DNA of 64,000 bases from Rhizobiales bacterium 62-17 (GTDB lineage: Bacteria; Pseudomonadota; Alphaproteobacteria; Rhizobiales; Beijerinckiaceae): positions 183,635-247,634 of the forward strand of contig MKVW01000001.1 of NCBI GenBank assembly GCA_001898965.1, written 5' to 3'. Within the stretch, counting starts at the first letter, position 1. Each line of letters starts with the position of its first letter. Both the position numbers and the translations under genes were made by a program. Below the pieces are notes generated by a model. It was not told where the DNA came from and did not search any database. It saw only the letters and a list, made by a program, of their open reading frames with translations. Shown in pieces: positions 24,281-33,197 of the stretch.

Positions 24281-24970
24281 CTATTGCGCCACTTCGCGGG
24301 CCTGATGGCGGTTCTTCAAAATGATGCCGACCAGCACCACCAGAGCCGCGCCGAGGATCGGCAGGCCGTAGTGAACCAAGACCGATGGCAAGTTCGCGAA
24401 CGTTTCGGCCAGGGCATGTTCGTCGGCGATCAACTCGCCGGCGACCCAGCCGAGCAGGGCAGCGCCCGCCCACACCAGCCACGGCCATTTCTCGAGCATG
24501 AGAATGACGAGCTGCGCCCCGAAGACGATCAACGGGACGGATATGCCGAGACCGATGATGATGAGCGCCCAATTGCCATGGGCGGCCGCAGCGATCGCCA
24601 CCACGTTATCGAGCGACATGACCAGGTCAGCCACCGCGATGACGCGAACGGCACCCCAGATGTTGTTCGATTCCTTGATGTCCTTCTCATCGGCATTTTC
24701 GATGAGCAGTTGCACCGCGATCCACAGCAGCAACAGGCCGCCGATGATCTTCAAGAACGGCAGCTGCATCAGCTCGGTGACGACAGCGGTGAAAATGATA
24801 CGCAGCAGGATGGCGACACCCGCGCCAAGAATAATGCCCCACTTGCGATTTGCCGGAGTCAGTCCGCGGCAGGCGAGCGCGATGACCACCGCATTGTCGC
24901 CCGACAGCAGAATGTTGATCCACATGATTTTAAGCAGCTGCACCAGAAAGGTGCCGGTATCCACATCCAT
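24281..24970 (-). CDS. TerC family integral membrane protein (YjbE-type)
   Basis: A 229-residue polytopic membrane protein of the TerC family. It has the conserved ILLSGDNAVVIALA near residue 20 and the repeat VMSLDNVVAIAAAA, acidic motifs thought to bind metal. About seven helices are visible. TerC proteins are linked to tellurite resistance and to manganese export that supports metallation of secreted proteins. The YjbE subfamily has no confirmed substrate. It ends at the bidirectional terminator. Upstream is an unusual array of 14-bp tandem repeats that may control it. Confidence 0.88.
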   Translation of the reverse strand: MDVDTGTFLVQLLKIMWINILLSGDNAVVIALACRGLTPANRKWGIILGAGVAILLRIIFTAVVTELMQLPFLKIIGGLLLLWIAVQLLIENADEKDIKESNNIWGAVRVIAVADLVMSLDNVVAIAAAAHGNWALIIIGLGISVPLIVFGAQLVILMLEKWPWLVWAGAALLGWVAGELIADEHALAETFANLPSVLVHYGLPILGAALVVLVGIILKNRHQAREVAQ

Positions 24971-25017
24971 CAGCCGTTCCCATGTCTCGTGAGTTTTACA
25001 GGGACCTAATTGAGGGG

Positions 25018-25115
25018 CCTTACGGGGTCAAGTCTACGAAGGTTTGTCTACGCAGGATTGTCTACGGAGATTTGTCTACGGGCGTGGGTATACTAGGGCG
25101 TGTCTACTGAGCTTT
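25018..25115. repeat. 14-bp tandem repeat array upstream of terC
   Basis: Units start at 25018 (weak), 25032, 25046, 25060, 25074, 25088 (weak) and 25102, an exact 14-nt period. The core is GTCTACG followed by a purine-rich half and TT; for example GTCTACGAAGGTTT, GTCTACGCAGGATT and GTCTACGGAGATTT. The last unit runs into the 3' end of the pyroglutamyl-peptidase gene. Read on the minus strand, a TTGACC -35-like box lies at the terC-proximal edge, so the array sits where activator or repressor sites would be expected. Confidence 0.7.
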
Positions 25116-25832
25116 ACGGGAAAATCTTTGCGTCCGCGCCAGAAGCCTAACGGCGATAGCCACGGCCTGGGTTGCTTCCGACAAGCTTGGCAGCGGCGTT
25201 GACCGGGGGCGTCTGTCGGCTGAGGGGCGCGGGATGGGCCGCCGCCGCCGTAGGCGCGGCACGTGAATGAACCCCACTGGCCCGTCGAATAGATCAAGCG
25301 TTACATATAGCGTCTGGTTGCAGAGATAATCGCCGGCGTCCCGAGAGACGGCGACCGGAATGCCGTCGTCATGGATGGCACTGGCGAGCTGAACCGGGTT
25401 CCATCGCGCGCGGCGTAGCGCTGGCCCGCCCGGCGCCACGGCGAATTGCCGGTTCATCGCCCCATCGGCGTCGGGATGCAGCACCGTCAGGCGGTTACGG
25501 GCCTGCGCCTCGATACTGATCACCCGCCGCCGGCCGGCGAGGCCCAAATGGACGACGATATCGGGGCGATGTTGCCCCAGGAGCGCCTCCAGGCGATCGG
25601 CAACCCCGGCGAAGCGCACCGGCATCACCGCGACGCGCAGCTCAATATCGGCCAGCGCCAGGGCGGGCAGGCGCCGCAGCCGGCGGACGATCGCCTCGGT
25701 CGGATTGGTCGGGGCGCCGGGAAAGGCGCCGAAAGCCGTCACGAGGACGCGGACGCCACGACGGTTGGATGGCTCAGTGTGACCATTTTGCATCATGCTC
25801 GCTCGGCCGTTCTCGCGTCTTCTGGGCGCCAT
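25104..25832 (-). CDS. Pyroglutamyl-peptidase I (pyrrolidone-carboxylate peptidase) family protein
   Basis: A 242-residue cysteine peptidase homologue of family C15, which removes N-terminal pyroglutamate. All three catalytic positions are visible: Glu in VISIEAQARN, Cys in AGDYLCNQTLY and His in GFIHVPR. It has VLVTAFGAFPGAPTNPT at the start, as expected. The C-terminus is longer and Arg/Pro-rich (RLRRRRPIPRPSADRRP), unlike the compact family form, so it may be a bacterial subfamily with another substrate. An internal ATG pair near 25796 (MMQNGHTEP) is an alternative start. The 3' end overlaps the 14-bp repeat array. Confidence 0.82.
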   Translation of the reverse strand: MAPRRRENGRASMMQNGHTEPSNRRGVRVLVTAFGAFPGAPTNPTEAIVRRLRRLPALALADIELRVAVMPVRFAGVADRLEALLGQHRPDIVVHLGLAGRRRVISIEAQARNRLTVLHPDADGAMNRQFAVAPGGPALRRARWNPVQLASAIHDDGIPVAVSRDAGDYLCNQTLYVTLDLFDGPVGFIHVPRLRRRRPIPRPSADRRPRSTPLPSLSEATQAVAIAVRLLARTQRFSRKAQ

Positions 25833-26002
25833 GGCCCGGTCCCATTCTGGTCACCTTTGCCCGGCATCTGCGATAAACCGCAGGATAGTCGCGCCAGGAT
25901 ACTCACGCTTTGCGCAGGCTTAAACCTTCGTTAATCCGGCCATTCCACCAATGCGCCGATCCTGCGCCGCTGGCGCGTCCTGGCAATCTGCTCCGATTCT
26001 GA

Positions 26003-27202
26003 ATGACCGCGCCGTCGAACAACCTCCGTCTGCCTCATTTGGCCCTCCTCGCCCTGCTGGGCGCGGGATTGGCCGGTTGCACCTCGGTGGGCGCCGTCAC
26101 GGATATGACCGCCAGTGCGGTCGGCAATGCCGGCAACCTCTTTTCCTCGTCGCCGGCCGGCGACCCGCTGCCTGTGGATATGTTCGTCGCCTCGACGCGG
26201 CGCAATGACCGGGGCGCCTCTGAGCGTGATTTGTCGGACGGCACGGCGCATTTTTCCCTGGTCACGGTTTCCGTCCCGCCTAATCACCGGGCCGGTAATA
26301 TCGAAACCCCGACATTCGGCCGTCCCAACCCGGAAAAACACTTCACCTTGGTGCGCAGCCGCCGTCTTGGTGAGCCGTCGATGGCACAGGAGGTGGCAAC
26401 CCATCTGTCTGGCCGCATCGGTTCCAACCGCGACGTGCTCGTCTTCGTGCATGGCTTCAACACTTCGCTGGAGGAGGCGCGTTTCCGCTTGGCGCAGATC
26501 GTCGCCGACGGCCGATTTGGCGGCGTGCCGATCCTCTTCACCTGGCCGGCGCAGGATGGCTTGCTCGCCTATGCCTCGGCCAAGGAAAACGCCACCGTCT
26601 CGCGCGATGCGCTGACCAGTTTGCTCAATGAGATTTCGGCCTTGCCGTCAGTCGGGCGTGTTCACGTGCTGGCGCATTCCATGGGGGCGTGGCTCGCCAT
26701 GGAAGCGCTGCGTGAATCGGCGATCGGCAGCCGCAGCCTGCTCAATGGCCGCCTCGGCAATGTCATGTTGGCGGCGCCTGATATCGATGTCGCCGTGTTC
26801 CGCCAGCAGATGGCGCGGCTGCCGGGCGCCAATGTGTCGGTTTTCTCCTCCACCAGCGATCGCGCGCTCAATCTCTCGAGCCGCCTCGTCGGCGAGCGGG
26901 TGCGCGTCGGTGCGATCAATCCGACCGATGCCAAGGATCGCGCCGAACTCGATCGTCTTGGCGTCAAGGTCTATGACCTCAGCGCTTTCTCCGATGGCTG
27001 GATCAATCACGGCGCTTATGCCAGCGCGCCCGACGTGGTGCGTCGGATCGGTGCGCAAATCGCGCGCCCGCGCGCTGAAGACGCCCGCGAGATTTCCGTC
27101 ATCGATGGCGGCGTGAGTGTCGATCAGCGCCCGCGCACGCCGGCTATTGAGAGCCAGCCCCTTCCACCACCTGTGGCGGCGTCGGCGGCAGCGGCACAGT
27201 AG
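26003..27202 (+). CDS. DUF900 alpha/beta hydrolase lipoprotein
   Basis: A 399-residue predicted lipoprotein. The lipobox LAGC is at about residues 23-26, so the protein should be anchored in the envelope. The DUF900 hydrolase core follows: VLVFVHGFNTSLEEARFR (oxyanion region), ILFTWPAQDGLLAYASAKENA, the nucleophile elbow VLAHSMGAW and an acid in VMLAAPDIDVAVF. The candidate catalytic His is in SDGWINHGAYAS. The tail is Pro/Ala-rich. Its substrate is unknown. The last 59 nt overlap the 3' end of the convergent lytic transglycosylase gene, so both C-terminal tails are encoded by the same DNA. Confidence 0.9.
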   Translation: MTAPSNNLRLPHLALLALLGAGLAGCTSVGAVTDMTASAVGNAGNLFSSSPAGDPLPVDMFVASTRRNDRGASERDLSDGTAHFSLVTVSVPPNHRAGNIETPTFGRPNPEKHFTLVRSRRLGEPSMAQEVATHLSGRIGSNRDVLVFVHGFNTSLEEARFRLAQIVADGRFGGVPILFTWPAQDGLLAYASAKENATVSRDALTSLLNEISALPSVGRVHVLAHSMGAWLAMEALRESAIGSRSLLNGRLGNVMLAAPDIDVAVFRQQMARLPGANVSVFSSTSDRALNLSSRLVGERVRVGAINPTDAKDRAELDRLGVKVYDLSAFSDGWINHGAYASAPDVVRRIGAQIARPRAEDAREISVIDGGVSVDQRPRTPAIESQPLPPPVAASAAAAQ

Positions 27203-27890
27203 CGCGATGGGCGGCGCGATGTTTGCGCCGCTTGCGCTTCGTCGGCTTTTCTTCCAGTGCGGCTTGTTCGACCTGCGGTTCCGGCGCAGGCGTTGCAGCA
27301 GGTTGCGGCTCTTGCGGCGAGAACAAGGAAGCGAGCGCCGAGAAGGGGGAAGCCGAAGCGGCGTAAGCCTGCACCGCCGGCGCGGATGCTGATTGCTCGG
27401 TAATCACCGCAGGCGTTGCGGTTGTCGTGGCGACGAGTGTGGGCGCCGGTGCAGCTCCATCGGAATGAGCCGTGCGCAGGTTGCCGAGCATGCCCCGGCG
27501 TTTGGCGACGTAATAATAGCCACCGGCATAGAGCTGAACGGCGCGGTCTTCGTTGCCACCGGCAACACGATAGGCATTGGCGAGATAAGGCACCGCATAG
27601 GTGAGGTTGGTTCTGCCATCGAGCAGACCGCCGGGCGAACCGCGATAGCCCATGCCACGCGCCGTCGCGGGCTTGATCTGCATGAGGCCATAGTTGCCGG
27701 CATGCAGGGCGCGCGGATTGTAGCGGCTTTCGCGCACGATGATCCGATGGATCAGGCGCTCGGGCACATGATGGCGTCTGGACAGTTCGGCGATGTCTTG
27801 ATTGTAGCGCGTCGTGTCTTGAGCATGTGCAGGCATGACTGCCAGCAGCGTTCCGGTGGCCAGCAGGCCCGATAAAATTCGATGCATCAA
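27144..27890 (-). CDS. Lytic transglycosylase (SLT domain)
   Basis: A 248-residue secreted murein lytic transglycosylase. Signal peptide MMHRILSGLLATGTLLAVMPAHAQ. The SLT domain has the catalytic Glu in IIVRESRYNPRALH, followed by NYGLMQIKPATARGMGYRG and YLANAYRVAGGNEDRAVQLYAGGYY. It cleaves peptidoglycan with 1,6-anhydro ring formation. After residue 150 the protein is low-complexity, rich in Ala, Pro and Thr, with a basic patch (KPTKRKRRKHR). The coding end overlaps the DUF900 gene by 59 nt. Confidence 0.92.
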   Translation of the reverse strand: MMHRILSGLLATGTLLAVMPAHAQDTTRYNQDIAELSRRHHVPERLIHRIIVRESRYNPRALHAGNYGLMQIKPATARGMGYRGSPGGLLDGRTNLTYAVPYLANAYRVAGGNEDRAVQLYAGGYYYVAKRRGMLGNLRTAHSDGAAPAPTLVATTTATPAVITEQSASAPAVQAYAASASPFSALASLFSPQEPQPAATPAPEPQVEQAALEEKPTKRKRRKHRAAHRATVPLPPTPPQVVEGAGSQ

Positions 27891-27917
27891 TGGGCCTCCT
27901 GCTCGGCGCCTGAAGGC

Positions 27918-27943
27918 AAAAAGGGGCTGGATCGGCCCTTTTT
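27918..27943 (-). terminator. Intrinsic terminator of the mutB transcript
   Basis: On the minus strand AAAAAGGGCC-type and GGCCCCTTTTT-type arms form a GC stem (GGGC/GCCC plus AT pairs, one bulged base) around a 7-nt loop and end in a T-run. It lies about 70 nt after the mutB stop and 28 nt before the transglycosylase start. Confidence 0.6.
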
Positions 27944-28010
27944 CACCTGCCTCCGAGTGCGGCCTGTCCGTGGCAAGAGCAAGGCAGGCCCGATTTTTGT
28001 CGCTAAGTGT

Positions 28011-30179
28011 CTATTCCGCCGCCGGTTTTTGTGCGTAGCCGAGACGGCCGTTGAGCTCTTCGAGCAGTTTTTCGGCCGATTCAGCCACTGGCGTGCCCGG
28101 CGGAAAGATGGCCGCGGCCCCCGCGCGCCGCAGCGCTTCGAAGTCCTGCGGCGGGATCACGCCGCCGACGACGATCATGATGTCGTCGCGTCCGAGCTTG
28201 GCGAGGGCGTCGCGCACTTCCGGCACCAAGGTCAGATGGCCGGCGGCCAAGGACGAGATGCCGATGACATGCACGTCGTTGTCGACGGCCTGTTGCGCGG
28301 CTTCTCCAGGCGTTGCGAACAGCGGCCCGACTTCGACCGAAAAGCCCATGTCGGCGAAAGCCGAAGCGATGACTTTCTGGCCGCGATCGTGGCCGTCCTG
28401 GCCGACCTTGGCGACGAGCACTTTCGGCTTGCGGCCTTCGTTCTCGGCGAAGGCACGTGTCATGCGCTTCACCCGATCGACCGCATCGGCCTCCGGACCC
28501 GCCTCGCGGTCATAGACGCCGCTGATCGTCGAAATCTTGGCGACATGACGATTGAAGACATTTTCCAATGCCAGCGAGATTTCGCCCACCGTCGCTTTCA
28601 TCCGCGCCGCATCGATGGCGAGCGCCAACAGATTGCCGTTGCCGCGCGCGCTTTGCGTCAAGGCCACGAGCGCGCGCGTCACCTCGCCTTCATTGCGCTC
28701 GGCGCGCAAGCGTTTGAGCTTGTCGATCTGCTGCGCGCGCACGGCTGAGTTGTCGACCACCAAGACGTCGATCGGCTTTTCGTCGTCGCGACGGAATTTG
28801 TTGACGCCGATCACCGACTGCTGGCCGGTGTCGATGCGCGCTTGCGTCTTCGCGGCGGCTTCCTCGATGCGCTGTTTCGGCAGCCCCATATCGATCGCCT
28901 TGGCCATGCCGCCCAAGGATTCGATCTCGTCGATATGCGCTTTGGCACGGGTCGCCAGTTCCGCGGTGAGCCGTTCGACATAATAGGAGCCGCCCCAGGG
29001 ATCGATGACCTTCGTGGTGCCGGATTCCTGTTGCAGGAAGATCTGTGTGTTGCGGGCGATGCGGGCGGAGAAATCGCTCGGCAGCGCCAGCGCTTCGTCG
29101 AGCGCATTGGTATGCAGGGATTGCGTATGTCCCTGTGTCGCAGCCATCGCCTCGATCTGCGTGCGCACGACGTTGTTGTAGACGTCCTGTGCGGTGAGCG
29201 ACCAGCCCGATGTCTGGCAATGGGTGCGCAGCGCCAGTGACTTCTGCGATTTCGGTTCGAACGGCCGCAGCAGATTGGCCCACAGCAGGCGCGCGGCGCG
29301 CAGCTTCGCCACTTCCATGAAGAAGTTCATGCCGATCGCCCAGAAGAACGACAGGCGCGGCGCGAAATCATCGATCTGCATGCCGGCCGCGATGCCGGCG
29401 CGCACATATTCGACGCCATCGGCGAGCGTATAGGCGAGTTCGAGGTCCTGCGTCGCGCCGGCTTCCTGCATGTGATAGCCGGAGATCGATATCGAGTTGA
29501 ACTTCGGCATGTGCTTCGACGTATAGGCGAAGATGTCGGAGATGATGCGCATCGAATCCGCTGGCGGATAGATATAGGTGTTGCGCACCATGAATTCTTT
29601 GAGGATGTCGTTCTGGATCGTGCCGGAGAGCTTCTCCTGTGCCACGCCCTGTTCCTCGGCCGCGACGATATAGAGCGCGAGCACCGGCAGCACCGCGCCG
29701 TTCATCGTCATGGATACCGACATGCGATCGAGCGGGATGCCCGAGAACAAGGTCCGCATGTCGTAGATGGAATCGATGGCGACACCAGCCATGCCGACGT
29801 CGCCGGCGACGCGTGGATGATCGGAATCATAGCCGCGATGGGTGGCGAGATCGAAAGCGATGGAAAGGCCCATCTGGCCGGCCGCCAGATTGCGCCGGTA
29901 GAAGGCGTTGGAATCCTCTGCCGTCGAGAAGCCGGCATATTGCCGGATCGTCCACGGCTGATTGACGTACATGGTCGGGTAGGGGCCGCGCAGGAAGGGC
30001 GCAAGGCCTGGCCACGTGTCGAGGAAGTCGATCCCGGCGAGATCGGCGGGGCCATAAAGCGATTTGACCGCAATGCCCTCGGGCGTCAGCCAGGGGGCGG
30101 ACGAAGGGCTGGAATGGCGGCCGGTCGCTGCGGCCTGCGGCCGAAAATCGACGGCCGAGAAATCGGGAATACGGCTCAT
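28011..30179 (-). CDS. mutB: Methylmalonyl-CoA mutase, large (cobalamin-binding) subunit
   Basis: A 722-residue adenosylcobalamin enzyme that interconverts methylmalonyl-CoA and succinyl-CoA. The N-terminal TIM-barrel has [18 protein letters not shown] and [24 protein letters not shown]. The C-terminal domain carries the cobalamin motif DGHDRG (in [16 protein letters not shown]), and GGVIPPQDF near the end. The length fits the large subunit. It ends the transcript DUF2267-mutA-small protein-mutB. The role is probably assimilation of propionyl-CoA from odd-chain or branched substrates, or polyhydroxyalkanoate/ethylmalonyl pathways. Confidence 0.97.
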   Translation of the reverse strand: MSRIPDFSAVDFRPQAAATGRHSSPSSAPWLTPEGIAVKSLYGPADLAGIDFLDTWPGLAPFLRGPYPTMYVNQPWTIRQYAGFSTAEDSNAFYRRNLAAGQMGLSIAFDLATHRGYDSDHPRVAGDVGMAGVAIDSIYDMRTLFSGIPLDRMSVSMTMNGAVLPVLALYIVAAEEQGVAQEKLSGTIQNDILKEFMVRNTYIYPPADSMRIISDIFAYTSKHMPKFNSISISGYHMQEAGATQDLELAYTLADGVEYVRAGIAAGMQIDDFAPRLSFFWAIGMNFFMEVAKLRAARLLWANLLRPFEPKSQKSLALRTHCQTSGWSLTAQDVYNNVVRTQIEAMAATQGHTQSLHTNALDEALALPSDFSARIARNTQIFLQQESGTTKVIDPWGGSYYVERLTAELATRAKAHIDEIESLGGMAKAIDMGLPKQRIEEAAAKTQARIDTGQQSVIGVNKFRRDDEKPIDVLVVDNSAVRAQQIDKLKRLRAERNEGEVTRALVALTQSARGNGNLLALAIDAARMKATVGEISLALENVFNRHVAKISTISGVYDREAGPEADAVDRVKRMTRAFAENEGRKPKVLVAKVGQDGHDRGQKVIASAFADMGFSVEVGPLFATPGEAAQQAVDNDVHVIGISSLAAGHLTLVPEVRDALAKLGRDDIMIVVGGVIPPQDFEALRRAGAAAIFPPGTPVAESAEKLLEELNGRLGYAQKPAAE

Positions 30180-30226
30180 GGCGCCTAGTATAACCGGCCA
30201 CGGCCGCGAGGGCCACGCGGGCCGCG

Positions 30227-30574
30227 TCAGCCTTTATGGGCGTGCCATTTGCCGCCGCAATAGCGGCTTCCCGACGACCAGGTGCCGGAACCGCCGGTTT
30301 TCGACAGCTTGCCCTGGATGCGCACCACGTCTTCCGCGCTGGAGAACCGACCCCACACGGATCCGTTCGTCTCGATCGTGCCAACCGTCGTCGCAGCGGC
30401 ATTTTCGCCCGAGGCCATGCGGCTGTCGGCGACAATAACCGGATATTGGCGCACCGGCTCGCAATTGCCGACCTCGGTGGATACGTCGAAAGACCATTGG
30501 CCGTCGAAGGGCGCGGCCACGGCATTGCCGGCCATCGCCAAAGCGAAGGTAAGAGACAAGATATGGAGGCGCAT
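30227..30574 (-). CDS. Small secreted protein of unknown function, between mutA and mutB
   Basis: A 115-residue protein with a clear signal peptide ([20 protein letters not shown], cleavage near AVA/APF). The mature part begins [24 protein letters not shown] and ends [17 protein letters not shown]; its two cysteines could form a disulphide in the periplasm. It resembles small beta-rich secreted proteins seen in Rhizobiales but is not assigned to a family. It lies 101 nt after mutA and 47 nt before mutB on the same strand, an odd place for an exported protein. A GATCACGCGTGATC palindrome lies 17 nt upstream of its start. Confidence 0.7.
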   Translation of the reverse strand: MRLHILSLTFALAMAGNAVAAPFDGQWSFDVSTEVGNCEPVRQYPVIVADSRMASGENAAATTVGTIETNGSVWGRFSSAEDVVRIQGKLSKTGGSGTWSSGSRYCGGKWHAHKG

Positions 30575-30590
30575 GGGATGTCCGTCTTGG

Positions 30591-30604
30591 GATCACGCGT
30601 GATC
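30591..30604. promoter_or_regulatory. Perfect 14-bp palindrome GATCACGCGTGATC
   Basis: This perfect palindrome lies between mutA and the small secreted protein gene and is followed by two more partial ATCACG copies up to about 30625. The location suggests an operator for an internal promoter that drives the secreted protein gene and mutB. Confidence 0.4.
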
Positions 30605-30675
30605 ACGCCTGGGAGAATCACGACTGAACCCAGCAATTCCGCCTAGGCTCGGACGTATTGCGAAGCAAGGGGGAT

Positions 30676-32523
30676 TTATTTCGCGCGGGATGCCGCCGCC
30701 AGAGCGCGCGTCAAAGCAGCCAGTGCATCGCATTCGGCATAGGCGAAATCGGTGACGCCCGCCGCGCGCAGTTCGTCTTCCAACGCGCCAGGATGGCCTG
30801 CCAGCCAGATTTCCGTCGCGCCCGCTTGCTTCAGCGCCGTGGCGGCCGCTGCCGCTTGTTCGGCATAGACCGTATCGCTGGAGCAGAGACAGACGATCCG
30901 CGCGCCGCTGTCGGCGAAAGCGCGTGCCGCATCTGTCGCCTGCGTCAGCAGAGGTGAGGCGATGGCCTCGATGCCGGCGACTTCGAAGAAATTGCGCGCC
31001 CAGGTGGCGCGCGCCGTGAAGGCGGCGACGGGACCGAGTGTTGCCAGGAAGATTTTCGGTGTCTGCCCGTGGCCGGTCTTGAAAGCCTCGGCTGCGTCGC
31101 GCAGCCGCTCGAACGGCACAGCCAGGCGGATCGGCGCCAGTGTGTCGGCCGCAAGATCGCCGGACGCAGCGTCGGCGCTCAGCGGCATCAGCACATGAGC
31201 GGACGCTTCATGGATGTTCGGGAATTCGTTGGTGCCGGTAATCTGTTCGCGCCGCCGGCCGATGTTCTTGAGGCGTTGCGCCCGGACCTGCGCCACTGCT
31301 TCCCGCAGCCGGCCCGAAGCGAGCGTCGCGGCAATGCCGCCGTCGCCTTCGATCTCCTGCATCAGCGCCCAGGCTTTCTGCGTCAGCGCCGCGCCGATCT
31401 CTTCGAACGCGCCGGAGCCCGCGGCGGGATCGTCGACCTTGGCGAGATTGGATTCTTCCATCAGCACCAGTTGCGTATTGCGTGCCAGCCGCTGTGCTTC
31501 CTGGTCGGGCAGGCCAAGCGCTTGCGTATGAGGGAGCACGCTGATCGCATCGGCGCCAGCGACGGCAGCGGAAAAGACCGCCGTCGTCGTGCGCAACACA
31601 TTCACCCAGGGATCGCGCCGCGTCATCATGCGCCAGGCGGTTTCCGCATGCAGATGTAGGGGCTGCGGCTCCAGGCCGCAGGCCCTTACGATCTGCGCCC
31701 ATAGGTTACGCAGTGCCCGCAACTTGGCGATGGTCAAGAATTCATCGGCGTCGGCAGCGAGGCGAAAGCCAATCAGCCGTCGTGCCGTTTCAAGATCGAG
31801 ACCGGCCGCTTCCAGCGCGTGTAGATAGGCAATGCCAGTGCTCAGCACATAGGCGAGCTCCTGGGCTTCCGATCCGCCGGCCTGATGGATGATACGGCCA
31901 TCGGCGACGCATACGGTGCCGCGAAAGCCACGTGCCACGAGATCACTGGCGAGGCGACCGAGAGAATGAGTATTCGATGTCGCGTGTCCGCGTGCCGTGA
32001 GGCCGATCGGATCGATGCCGAAGGAGATCCGCGTCAGCGACGGTTCCAAACCCTGTTCGGCGACGAGCTTGACGAGGGCTTTCGCAACGGCCTCGCCGTC
32101 GGCTCCGGCATCGATCTCAAGCGCGGCGCCGGCCAGATCGACATCTTTCAGCACGCGTGGAAGATCGCCAGTTGAAAGACCGAAACCATGCGCTCCGGCG
32201 GCGCCGGCCATCACCAGATGCAATCCGGTGGCACCGTTCAGCAAAGCATCGAGCGCTTGCGCATTGGCGATGTCCGCATCCGGATGTTCGATGCGGACCA
32301 TCACCCGCCATGGACCATGGTCCGCGCGCAGAGCGCGGGGGGCCGCTTGCGTCGCGCGCGGCATCAGCGGTCCGTAAGCGATGCCGTCGGCCGTATGCGA
32401 AACGAGTTTGTCGAAAGACTTGCCCTTGAGAACCTTCTCGACCAGCGCGCGCCACTCACCTTCGCCGGGGCCGACGAAGGGAGCAGAAAACGGCGCGAAG
32501 GTTGTGTCCGTCGGGCCGGTCAT
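30676..32523 (-). CDS. mutA: Methylmalonyl-CoA mutase, small subunit
   Basis: A 615-residue partner of MutB. It shares the barrel fold (RFPGEGEW-like FVGPGEGEWRALVEKVLKG at the start; GTVCVADGRIIHQAGGSEAQELAYVL in the middle), but the C-terminal domain lacks the DxHxxG cobalamin motif, as expected for the non-catalytic subunit (PKIFLATLGPVAAFTARATW). It starts 12 nt after the DUF2267-type gene on the same strand. Separate alpha and beta subunits are typical of Alphaproteobacteria and Actinobacteria. Confidence 0.93.
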   Translation of the reverse strand: MTGPTDTTFAPFSAPFVGPGEGEWRALVEKVLKGKSFDKLVSHTADGIAYGPLMPRATQAAPRALRADHGPWRVMVRIEHPDADIANAQALDALLNGATGLHLVMAGAAGAHGFGLSTGDLPRVLKDVDLAGAALEIDAGADGEAVAKALVKLVAEQGLEPSLTRISFGIDPIGLTARGHATSNTHSLGRLASDLVARGFRGTVCVADGRIIHQAGGSEAQELAYVLSTGIAYLHALEAAGLDLETARRLIGFRLAADADEFLTIAKLRALRNLWAQIVRACGLEPQPLHLHAETAWRMMTRRDPWVNVLRTTTAVFSAAVAGADAISVLPHTQALGLPDQEAQRLARNTQLVLMEESNLAKVDDPAAGSGAFEEIGAALTQKAWALMQEIEGDGGIAATLASGRLREAVAQVRAQRLKNIGRRREQITGTNEFPNIHEASAHVLMPLSADAASGDLAADTLAPIRLAVPFERLRDAAEAFKTGHGQTPKIFLATLGPVAAFTARATWARNFFEVAGIEAIASPLLTQATDAARAFADSGARIVCLCSSDTVYAEQAAAAATALKQAGATEIWLAGHPGALEDELRAAGVTDFAYAECDALAALTRALAAASRAK

Positions 32524-32535
32524 CGTCGTTCCGTA

Positions 32536-32922
32536 TCAGACGAACTGGCTAAGGCCGGGGATGCCGCCGGCGATCGCACCCATCGTATCTTCGCCCGCCA
32601 CTTCGCGGCCATAGGCGAACAATTCCTTGGCGAGGGTCTGGATCTGCCCCATGCCAAGGCCGAAGCCCTGCAATTGGCCGGCAAGGCCCATGATGCCGCC
32701 GCCCATCAGGCCGCCGAGAGCGCCCATCAGGCCGCCACCGCCGCCGGCGGTCGCCGCTTCGTTCATCGCATCGCGCGCGCCGGGCAGCTTCTCGATCAGA
32801 GTGCCGACTTCCGCATCCGGGCCCTCTTTCTCGAGGAAGGTGAGGACCGCGCCGACGGACTTGCGGGCAGTATCCGCGTCGATGCCGACGCTCGAGGTGA
32901 GCCGTGCGATCAGTTCTTCCAT
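32536..32922 (-). CDS. DUF2267-like small protein
   Basis: A 128-residue soluble protein. The N-terminal helical part (LIARLTSSVGIDADTARKSVGAVLTFLEKEG) resembles DUF2267 proteins. A Gly/Met-rich stretch follows (GGGGGLMGALGGLMGGGIMGLAGQLQGFGLGMG), then a helical tail. Function is unknown. GGAAGGGAAAATC precedes the ATG at 32922. It heads the minus-strand transcript with mutA and is divergent from the DUF853 ATPase gene. Family assignment is tentative because the Gly-rich insert makes the match weak. Confidence 0.7.
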   Translation of the reverse strand: MEELIARLTSSVGIDADTARKSVGAVLTFLEKEGPDAEVGTLIEKLPGARDAMNEAATAGGGGGLMGALGGLMGGGIMGLAGQLQGFGLGMGQIQTLAKELFAYGREVAGEDTMGAIAGGIPGLSQFV

Positions 32923-33060
32923 GATTTTCCCTTCCTGCCTGTTACGCCCGCGCCGAAAGGGCGGGAGGACATCTGGGGCGCATTTGCGCCGCGTTTGGCC
33001 CGCCGATCAAGCGGATATTTTGCTCTAGGGGAAACTTGTCTGCGATCGAAAGCGTTTTCC

Positions 33061-33118
33061 AGGCGCCGCCAGCATTTTGAGTGCCGCCAGCATCTTTAAG
33101 GCGCCGCCAGCACCTTTC
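33061..33118. repeat. Three tandem copies of a 18-20 nt GC-rich repeat
   Basis: The core GCCGCCAGCA starts at 33065, 33083 and 33103 and is followed each time by a T-rich end (TTTTG, TCTTTA, CCTTTC). The array is in the divergent promoter region between the DUF2267-type gene and the DUF853 ATPase gene, directly upstream of the latter. Confidence 0.6.
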
Positions 33119-33197
33119 AGACGCTGTTAAGGTGGAAAGCGTCATGCGGCTGTCTTATAAGACTTCACCATTGGCAGAATTAAGTGGGAATCTTGAA

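Noticed and set aside
24971..25103. A yybP-ykoY (manganese) riboswitch upstream of terC
   Set aside because: TerC genes can have one, but the expected conserved loops are not seen; the region is filled by the 14-bp repeats instead.
25032..25115. A CRISPR array
   Set aside because: Units are 14 bp without spacers between them and no cas gene is present, so this is a simple tandem repeat.
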